From the NCBI GenBank assembly GCA_023229645.1, contig JALNYU010000025.1, positions 1 through 51,020 of the forward strand: a stretch of DNA of 51,020 bases, written 5' to 3'. Origin of the DNA: Nevskia sp. (GTDB lineage Bacteria; Pseudomonadota; Gammaproteobacteria; Nevskiales; Nevskiaceae). Of the stretch, positions 1 to 5,970 are shown piece after piece; the stretch's first letter is position 1; each line of letters starts with the position of its first letter. The position numbers were made by a program, and so were the translations under genes. The notes beneath the pieces are model-generated. The model did not search any database. It worked only from the letters and a program-made list of their open reading frames with translations, and was not told the DNA's origin.

Positions 1-127
1 GCAGCGTATCCCGGCTTTCAGTTGCGCTCGCCCGGTGGAAGCGGATGTTGCCTGCGTCCGCCTCGGTTTCAGGGAATTGTGCAGTGTTACTAAACACGAT
101 GAGCCGTGGTCGACTAAGCGTTTCGGC
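1..127 (-). pseudogene. Fragment of a second vgrG, exact copy of an internal part of vgrG
   Basis: Bases 1-127 are identical, base for base, to 7998-8124, which encode about residues 201-242 of the VgrG at 5971-8724. Both copies lie in the same orientation, so this is a direct repeat about 8 kb apart. The match stops abruptly at 127/128. Beyond it the sequence is unrelated to vgrG and the VgrG frame soon meets a stop (a TGA about 18 codons upstream). The copy therefore lacks its 5' part. On the other side it is cut by the window edge, so a longer vgrG 3' portion may continue to the left. It could be the scar of a vgrG duplication or a recombination junction. Confidence 0.8.
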
Positions 128-280
128 AACGAGTTCCTGCCGGCGGCATCTGACAGCAGCGAATCGCGGGCACCCTCATCGGTGCGAATATGCCAAGTCT
201 CCGGCCCGCGCCAACACCTAACAATTCAGATCTCCCCCGGTTACGGGAGCGGCGAAGCCAGTATGACATCCCAGCAGGAT

Positions 281-730
281 TCATTCATATTCGTATTCCT
301 TGGAATATGAGTATTGGTTTGTACTACCCAGTGCAGGATTTTTCGTGTAGAACTCTAACTCTTTTGTTCTTCGGATAGTCAGATCAATTACACAAGAATC
401 GTGTGCAACGCCATCACAAAATGAATTTCCGCATTGAATGCTTTCCTGTACTGCATCGCACTTTTCATCTCGCCAACTTATCCATTCCCTTTGAATTTTC
501 AATAAGTCTTTTCGTTTATCTTTGTCTATACTTCCCGACAATGCCCGATAAGCAGAATTGAGTTTGGCGTCGTCCGCCTTGTATTCATTGCATCTACTTT
601 CGCGGGTGAGTGGGACTTTTGTCAAGTCGCAATTCGCGCTTGCCGAGTTGGACATTAGCAAAGCAGCAAATGAAAACAATAGACCAATGGCTGCAGGCAT
701 CGCTATTACCTTAATAGGTTGCGGGATCAT
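281..730 (-). CDS. LprI-like (DUF1311) periplasmic protein, putative orphan T6SS immunity protein
   Basis: The 149-residue product begins with a signal peptide (hydrophobic stretch about residues 13-32, ending in SASA before NCDL). The mature part has the spacing of the lysozyme-inhibitor LprI N-terminal/DUF1311 family: an early Cys, a second Cys in ESRCNEY, the ADDAKLNSAYRAL helix, then IQREWISWRDEKC. Proteins of this family bind or inhibit lysozyme-type enzymes in the periplasm. It overlaps the upstream gene (711-1154) by 20 bp on the same strand. That matches the arrangement of the second LprI-like gene (1426-2013), which overlaps its own effector. A role as immunity protein for the displaced toxin fragment upstream is inferred from context. 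Base composition is AT-rich compared with vgrG. Confidence 0.7.
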   Translation of the reverse strand: MIPQPIKVIAMPAAIGLLFSFAALLMSNSASANCDLTKVPLTRESRCNEYKADDAKLNSAYRALSGSIDKDKRKDLLKIQREWISWRDEKCDAVQESIQCGNSFCDGVAHDSCVIDLTIRRTKELEFYTKNPALGSTNQYSYSKEYEYE

Positions 731-1154
731 ATAAATCTTCTGCTAGAAAGCCAAGATCATCTAATAAGAGCTTTTTTGCACGGCGCGACTCATCTGGATC
801 GAAATTTACTTCACCTACTTTTCCAGACCCATTTGCTATTGCGTCAACACACGCCCTTTCATCGTCGCCGCTCCCAAAAGGTAATTTGATCTGCTTTTCC
901 TTCGCCACCTTGATGATTAAACTTATTTGTGCACCTCGCACCGAACAAGCTGCCATAAAAGCTAACGCCATTGCAGATCGAACATTGTTCTCCTTTGCCA
1001 CCTTTAGAACAGGCTGCAAATATCGAGAAACTGCATATTCTATTTGCGCCTCCTGAAAATCTACTATCTGACCAGCATCAAGGAATCGCTGCTTCCAAGT
1101 TCCCACCCACAGATCGGTTGCGCTTGCGATACCATCAATGAGCATCACCGGCAC
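711..1154 (-). CDS. Probable displaced C-terminal toxin fragment (orphan effector tip)
   Basis: The open frame encodes about 147 residues from a GTG codon, with no convincing ribosome site and an in-frame TAG seven codons upstream, so it looks like the detached end of a larger protein. There is no signal peptide or membrane segment. The pattern of a Phe-x-x-Ala-Gln stretch (FQEAQIEYAV) followed by a helix with ALAFMAACSVRGAQ loosely recalls the C-terminal half of chitosanase-like muramidase domains in T6SS effectors, but I do not recognise it firmly. It is followed, with a 20-bp overlap, by an LprI-like lysozyme-inhibitor protein, which supports a peptidoglycan-cleaving toxin/immunity pair. 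A leftover toxin module displaced by the lysozyme module now joined to the effector is the favoured reading. Confidence 0.5.
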   Translation of the reverse strand: MPVMLIDGIASATDLWVGTWKQRFLDAGQIVDFQEAQIEYAVSRYLQPVLKVAKENNVRSAMALAFMAACSVRGAQISLIIKVAKEKQIKLPFGSGDDERACVDAIANGSGKVGEVNFDPDESRRAKKLLLDDLGFLAEDLYDPATY

Positions 1155-1425
1155 ACAACTCCGTTTCGACGTCTACCTCAAAAGCGCAATCCGCTCGATC
1201 CTGCCGGTGCAGGATTTTCATATGCCTTAGTCGCGGTACTAAGTGACTGCATTTCAGGATTGGAAGATTTTAGAAGCTGGCGTGTGGTGGCTTGAGTCGC
1301 GATCTTTTCGGGCAAGGTGGCAGATTCCGGGGGTCCGATTAAGTTCAAATTTTCACTGTCCGCTCGATGTATGCTTCTGATGACAATGACCGACAATTTC
1401 ACCAGTAGACCGAATCAGAATGCGC

Positions 1426-2013
1426 TCACTCCCCTCGAAAAAGATTTAGTCTTGCTATGCAGAAAGAAACCTTTTCACCACTCATCCTTGAACTAAAGTT
1501 ACAGCTCTTTGATACATATTCTTTCCATCCATTGTCGCCATTTGTTGAGGCATTTACAAGCTTACCGACGACCTCTGATTTTCCATATCCAACTCCATGA
1601 AGGGCACTTAGAATATCGGAAAAAAGCTCTTCGCTATCACCGGATTCTATGCTTAGAAGCTCATATGTTCTTTTTTTTGTCACTCCTAGAAGGCATAAAA
1701 TTTTTTCTATATCTGCTTCTCTGCCCGGAGAAATTGCGTCATAAATATTTTGGCAATGTCTCTCCTTAAAACGTATCCACGCGATCTGAACGTCTTTTAG
1801 TTCTTTTTTATTTTCCGCCGACATTAAATTTATATTTTTTTGATACACCTCGTTCAATATTTTATCTGATAGCGTATATTTTTTATTAACACACAAAATT
1901 AAATCATCATTTTTAATGCTATTACAGTTTTCGCCATCAGAGGCTGCATCCGCAGATACATATTTACTTACACCCAAAGCTAAAAATAAAACGGCCATTC
2001 CCAGCAATCGCAT
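1426..2013 (-). CDS. LprI-like (DUF1311) periplasmic protein, putative immunity to the adjacent lysozyme effector
   Basis: The 195-residue product has a signal peptide (about residues 1-23, ending VSADA) and an N-terminal LprI/DUF1311-type domain: NCNSIKNDDLILC, the YTLSDKILNEVYQ helix, then QIAWIRFKERHC and a KRTYEL helix. A further C-terminal part of about 80 residues with two Cys is not recognised. The start is supported by GAGAGG seven bases upstream of the ATG. The gene overlaps the 3' end of the effector by 34 bp, so the two are translationally linked. LprI-type proteins inhibit lysozymes in the periplasm. Because the overlapping gene ends in a pesticin-like lysozyme domain, this is most likely its cognate immunity protein, an inference from context. 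The gene is strikingly AT-rich. Confidence 0.75.
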   Translation of the reverse strand: MRLLGMAVLFLALGVSKYVSADAASDGENCNSIKNDDLILCVNKKYTLSDKILNEVYQKNINLMSAENKKELKDVQIAWIRFKERHCQNIYDAISPGREADIEKILCLLGVTKKRTYELLSIESGDSEELFSDILSALHGVGYGKSEVVGKLVNASTNGDNGWKEYVSKSCNFSSRMSGEKVSFCIARLNLFRGE

Positions 2014-3977
2014 TTCAATCCTCTCTCAAAAAAATTCGCCTCACCGTCTCTCCGACGCAAAAGACCACCCAAACCTTTATTTTCCCAAAGTCTCTTCATT
2101 GACCTAATACGATCGGGTATCTTCACCAGCGATCCAGAAGCTAAATCTTCCTGGATTTCTTTCATTTCTCTTCTAGATTCTTCAGATGGCTGGGTGAGAG
2201 ACGTCCCACGATTAATTACAAGCGAAAGAAGCGCCCCTTGGCAGTGAGGATGAAGTTTTACTGCTTCTGGATATATAGTAATAACACTTTCTGCATATCT
2301 TTGTTTCATTCTAGTAGCAAGCTTAAGAGCATCAGCCTCAGAAATTTCTATTGCAGCCAATTCTGCGGCGCGCAACGTGGCATTTTTACCAGTTAAGCCT
2401 ACAGCAGTCACCAACTTATCTATCTCGTCCTTCGTATATATCCCAGAAAAATCCATTTTCACGGTGGGCGCTTGCTGCTGGCCTATGTCATAGCCATAGC
2501 CAACGGTGACACCACTACTTGTCGACCCTTCTGGCACATATGGCTTCCGACGATAGCTTTCCTCCGACAAAATAAATTTAAATGCTTCCTTTGACACTCG
2601 ATACGCCCCCCCCTTAACAGGAAGTTCATAGCAATCCACTAAACACTCTTCTGGGCAAATATTTCCGAAGTTTCCGACAATACCACCCAGATGAAAATGC
2701 TTAACCTCCGACTCAGTCGGGAATCCGGCGATGGCCTTGACTTGGTCCCAGATCCGCAGCTTTCTGATCCTTGCCTTTTCCGCTTTCCAGTTCGGCTCGC
2801 CCTCAAACATCAGTGGGTCTAGCGCGTCCCATTTACTCATGTCGCCGCCCCATTCGCTTTCGTAGCGGACGATCAGTTTGCCGATCCGCTCGGCTAGCCA
2901 AGGTTGCCGCAACGATTTTCGGAGTTCGCCGGCGGTGATCACGCCATCTTTCTTACCTTGTGCGTCAATCGCTGATTTGAGTGTGGCGAGTAAAGGCCCG
3001 CCGTCCAGAGCGTCGGCCTTGACTTTGAAGTTTTTAGCTTCGGCGGCATCCTGTGCGGCGTCGTTCAGGTGTAGATTGCGCTGGAGGAAGTCCTTGGGTG
3101 GTGCGCTTTCGCCGACGATGTCGAAACCGGGCCAGTCCCACGGCGAGGTCCAGCGGGTTTTCGGATGAGCTTTTTCACAGACCCAGCCCTCAGCCGAACC
3201 CTGGTCGGAAGTGCCGACGCTGATTTTCCACCAGTGCGTGCCGTGTTCATCCTGCGCGCTTTCATGACTGCCGAGTTTGCCCAGTTGGCTCTTCCCGATA
3301 ACACGCAGTTGCGCCGCGATAGGCGCCTTCGCCGCGCTCAGTTGCAACGGGAATATCCGCCAGGCAGCGCGCGCGACAGCTGCATCCGTTCCCAAGCTCC
3401 GTTCTACCCACACCGGCTGGCCCTCCGGCATGTGCACTTCTCGCCGCGTGTAGATGGCTTTCTTGCCTTCTTCGGCATCCGTTGTCGATACGGTGTCGGT
3501 TGCGCCCAGATAGCGGCCCGTGAAGTCAGCGTGCTGGCCTTGATAGACGTAACTACCGTGGCCCCCACTTTTGGCGTTATAGGCGCCTAATACCCCACGG
3601 GCGAGGATGACCGTTTTCAACGGCTGAACGCGCTGCCAGGGTCCTTTTCCGGCATCGGCCCCGCTCAGCACCTTGACGGCGACACCGGCTGCCAGCGTTT
3701 GATCCGGTGCTGCAGGCTGGCAAAGCTGGGCGCCCACTTCGATGCTGAATTGCGTTTTCTGGCTCTCGTCCAGCTTTGCCGCATAGGCGCGACTTTTCGC
3801 GATGAAGCCTTCAATGTCGTCGCCGGTAAATATTTCCAGGTGCAGTTGTGGCCGCATCGGAACCGGCGGCAGCGCGCTGGCATCGCTGTACCGTTGATAT
3901 TCGCCTAAATGCCCCACTAGTGGCCTGTAACAATTAATTAGGTAGTGATTCGGCGTGACGTATTGAAGTATTTCCAC
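1980..3977 (-). CDS. 3' half of IS-interrupted T6SS effector with C-terminal pesticin-like lysozyme domain
   Basis: The open frame is 665 codons, but its first 20 or so residues (from a GTG at 3977) are read out of the IS end. Native sequence begins at VGHLGEYQRY. In order it shows a region common to T6SS peptidoglycan hydrolases (LPPVPMRPQLHLEIFTGDD, fragment residues 37-55), an SH3-like stretch ending WVCE (about 215-268), a linker with DGVITAGELRKSL and an HFHLGGIVGNF motif (427-437), and a lysozyme-like domain at about 460-655. That domain carries Glu472/473 and GVTVGYGYDIG with Thr491 and Asp497, spaced six apart like pesticin Thr201/Asp207, then RRRDGEANFF near the end. The last 240 residues are encoded by AT-rich DNA, unlike the rest. 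It should cleave peptidoglycan in the target periplasm. The IS separates it from its N-terminus, so delivery is probably lost unless the IS excises. Confidence 0.85.
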   Translation of the reverse strand: MEILQYVTPNHYLINCYRPLVGHLGEYQRYSDASALPPVPMRPQLHLEIFTGDDIEGFIAKSRAYAAKLDESQKTQFSIEVGAQLCQPAAPDQTLAAGVAVKVLSGADAGKGPWQRVQPLKTVILARGVLGAYNAKSGGHGSYVYQGQHADFTGRYLGATDTVSTTDAEEGKKAIYTRREVHMPEGQPVWVERSLGTDAAVARAAWRIFPLQLSAAKAPIAAQLRVIGKSQLGKLGSHESAQDEHGTHWWKISVGTSDQGSAEGWVCEKAHPKTRWTSPWDWPGFDIVGESAPPKDFLQRNLHLNDAAQDAAEAKNFKVKADALDGGPLLATLKSAIDAQGKKDGVITAGELRKSLRQPWLAERIGKLIVRYESEWGGDMSKWDALDPLMFEGEPNWKAEKARIRKLRIWDQVKAIAGFPTESEVKHFHLGGIVGNFGNICPEECLVDCYELPVKGGAYRVSKEAFKFILSEESYRRKPYVPEGSTSSGVTVGYGYDIGQQQAPTVKMDFSGIYTKDEIDKLVTAVGLTGKNATLRAAELAAIEISEADALKLATRMKQRYAESVITIYPEAVKLHPHCQGALLSLVINRGTSLTQPSEESRREMKEIQEDLASGSLVKIPDRIRSMKRLWENKGLGGLLRRRDGEANFFERGLKCDCWEWPFYF

Positions 3978-5023
3978 TTTACGGGTTTGGCTTGTTTGTT
4001 GTAGTGCCGGATGTACTTCATGAGTTTCCTTTTCAGGTCGGTAACGGAAGTGAAGACGCCTCGAGCAATCACATCACGCTCGATTTTGGAGAACCAGAGT
4101 TCGACCTGATTGAGCCATGACGAATAGGTGGGGGTGAAATGCAGATGCACGCTCGGATTAGCAGCCAAGAACGCATCGACGCGCTGGGTCTTGTGGGCCG
4201 AGAGGTTGTCGGCGATGACATGAATCTCCTGGTTGACGGGCTGGTTGGCGACGATGTCGGCCAGGAACGCAACGAATTCGGCCGAAGTGTGGCGCTCCGT
4301 AGTTTTGCCCAAGACTTCGCCCGTCTTGGTGTTAAAAGCGGCATACAGGGACAGCGTGCCGTGTCGGTAATACTCAAAGCCGTGGCGCTCCGCGCGTCCC
4401 GGTGACAGTGGAAGCACCGGATCTTTTCGGTCGAGCGCCTGGATTGCTGTTTTCTCGTCTACGCAGAAGACCACCGCATGCTGCGGCGGTTTCAGGTACA
4501 GGCCGATGATGTCGGCGGCCTTCGCCTCAAAATTCGGATCGTTGGCGGCCATGTATCCCTCAAGGCGGTGCGGCTTCAGACCATGTTTGGCCCAGATTCG
4601 GGAAACCGTCATATGGGAAATGCCGCCACCCAACGCCTGGGCGAGCTTGCGCGACGACCATTGCGTCGAGCCGTCGGCAGGTTTGTGCTTGGTCGTCCAA
4701 GCGAGAACACGGGCTTCCAGCGGTTCGGTCAGCTTGTATCGGCTACGTCCCTTGTGCCGAGCAAACAACCCGGCCAGACGCTCGCTTTCAAAGCGCCGAC
4801 GCCACCGGCTAATGAAGCTGTCGCCGCAGTCCAACTTGCTGCGAATCTCCGCCCATGTGTCGCCTTCAGCCAGAAGCAGAACCAAGCGCGCCCGACGCGC
4901 GCTATCAACGCGCCCACCCCGCGCGCTCACCTGCCGCTGCAGCTCCGCTACTTCGCTCTTCGTCAGTTTCATCTCACCCTCCATAGGGGTGATAATACTA
5001 TCGAATCAATTGTTACAGTCCAC
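3920..5023 (-). mobile_element. Complete IS630-family insertion sequence (1104 bp) with TA target duplication
   Basis: The ends are imperfect inverted repeats of 20 bp with two mismatches: GTGGCCTGTAACAATT... at 3920-3939, and at 5004-5023 the complement of GTGGACTGTAACAATT.... TA dinucleotides flank both sides (3918-3919 and 5024-5025), as expected for IS630/Tc1-type insertion. One transposase gene fills the element. Deleting the IS plus one TA fuses the flanking frames into AGDLV-GHLGEYQ with no frame change. This proves that the target was a single effector gene and that the copy is recent or undisturbed. Confidence 0.95.
3938..4972 (-). CDS. IS630-family transposase
   Basis: The 344-residue enzyme cuts and joins the IS ends. 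The N-terminal part (about residues 1-125) is a double helix-turn-helix region for end binding (for example WAEIRSKLDCGDSFISRWRR and a second one near ISHMTVSRIWAKHG). The RNase-H-like catalytic domain carries the DDE residues Asp172 (CVDEKT), Asp255 (VIADNLSAHKT) and Glu291 (YSSWLNQVELWFSK), the standard IS630 signatures. I start at the ATG at 4972 because GGAGGG lies four bases upstream; an ATG four codons earlier has no ribosome site. The frame is intact and full length, so the element could be active. It is transcribed in the same direction as the gene it interrupts. Confidence 0.95.
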   Translation of the reverse strand: MKLTKSEVAELQRQVSARGGRVDSARRARLVLLLAEGDTWAEIRSKLDCGDSFISRWRRRFESERLAGLFARHKGRSRYKLTEPLEARVLAWTTKHKPADGSTQWSSRKLAQALGGGISHMTVSRIWAKHGLKPHRLEGYMAANDPNFEAKAADIIGLYLKPPQHAVVFCVDEKTAIQALDRKDPVLPLSPGRAERHGFEYYRHGTLSLYAAFNTKTGEVLGKTTERHTSAEFVAFLADIVANQPVNQEIHVIADNLSAHKTQRVDAFLAANPSVHLHFTPTYSSWLNQVELWFSKIERDVIARGVFTSVTDLKRKLMKYIRHYNKQAKPVKWKYFNTSRRITT

Positions 5024-5878
5024 TAGGTCACCAGCGGCGATGGGCTTGGGTTGGGGCAATATATAAACCTTGTCGATCGCGCCTGTATCGGGTTCCACCG
5101 TGGGATCCAGTTCGGCCTTATAAACGTATCCGGTGGTGGTGTCGGGTGGAAAGATATTCCCTTCGACAACGGATTTCAGTTCAAAATAGCCAGCGCGGGT
5201 CGGATGGGCAGTGCCGAGTGAGATTTGTGTGCCGCGAGGGATCAGGCCGATAGTCGTGTGATCGGCGCTGCGTATGCGCAGCCCAATTTTTCTAGGGGCA
5301 ATCGTTTCGTCTTTGTCCTTGGCTTTTGCGCCCACAACATAGAAGTCGTTGGACGCGCCGCCCCAAAATGCCGGCCGCTTTCGCTTCCGTTCCTGTTGGT
5401 AAATTTTCCAGCTAAGCGTGTGCATGTAAAGACTATAAAACGTCAGTGCCTCCGGTGCCACGGGCGTCGTTGCGGGTGCGGCAGGTGCTGCCCCAGACAC
5501 CGGCTTTGCTGCTGGCGCAGTTAACTTCGGGTTCGGCGGGAGTTCCAACCGGTGGCGGATCAAGACGAAGCCGGTGGAGTACAACGCTTGTTTTTTGTCG
5601 GCGTATTCGACCTTGGGGTAGTCAGCGTCGATTCGATAGGCGATGACTTCACCGTCGGCGATGGCGCGTATGCCGCCATCCTGCGCCAGCTTCGCGCCGG
5701 TACCGCTATCGAAATGGACGCCGCCATGCCAAAGCCCGTTGACGCCGAGCGGGTAAAAGCCATCTTGCGCCCGCGAGAGCGCGTCGAAATACGCTTGCGG
5801 ATCTTCGACTTCCTTGCCATTGATCGCAGTAAATGGATAGGTCCATCGCTTGACCTTATTTGCGGGCTGATCCGTCAT
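5006..5878 (-). CDS. 5' half of IS-interrupted T6SS effector with M23-like domain
   Basis: The 290-codon frame ends four codons inside the IS (DLV followed by DCNN and stop). Residues about 40-180 resemble an M23/lysostaphin-type fold: GLWHGGVHFD, DGGIRAIADGEVIAYR, TGFVLIRH and TFYSLYMHT. The usual HxGxD metal motif reads HGGVH, so catalytic competence is unclear, and this part may serve as a structural or delivery module. An Ala/Pro-rich insert sits near 115-145. It starts 18 bp after the frame-corrected end of vgrG, with GAGTAGCGAG before the ATG, so it is coupled to vgrG. With the IS removed, the whole effector would be 930 residues running to 1980. No signal peptide is present, as expected for T6SS cargo. 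Confidence 0.85.
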   Translation of the reverse strand: MTDQPANKVKRWTYPFTAINGKEVEDPQAYFDALSRAQDGFYPLGVNGLWHGGVHFDSGTGAKLAQDGGIRAIADGEVIAYRIDADYPKVEYADKKQALYSTGFVLIRHRLELPPNPKLTAPAAKPVSGAAPAAPATTPVAPEALTFYSLYMHTLSWKIYQQERKRKRPAFWGGASNDFYVVGAKAKDKDETIAPRKIGLRIRSADHTTIGLIPRGTQISLGTAHPTRAGYFELKSVVEGNIFPPDTTTGYVYKAELDPTVEPDTGAIDKVYILPQPKPIAAGDLVDCNN

Positions 5879-5970
5879 CTCGCTACTCGAACTGGGTTAG
5901 CCGGAGAAATCCAATAGGCGCTTACGTTTGAATTCGCTGACTTGAAATTGCGGCAGGGTTTGATCCTTCT

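Noticed and set aside
128..280. Minus-strand frame reading WRGPETWHIRTDEGARD into the vgrG repeat
   Set aside because: It crosses into the wrong frame of the vgrG copy, has no start, and resembles no recognised protein.
1140..1218. Plus-strand peptide-like frame (RFDVYLKSAIRSILPVQDF)
   Set aside because: It is only about 25 codons between stops, with no start or ribosome site and no family I can name; kept out as a possible relic at most.
3920..5023. The IS630 element as helper for the MITE family
   Set aside because: Both use TA targets but their terminal repeats (GTGGCCTGTAACAATT versus TTGATCCGGCCATT) do not match.
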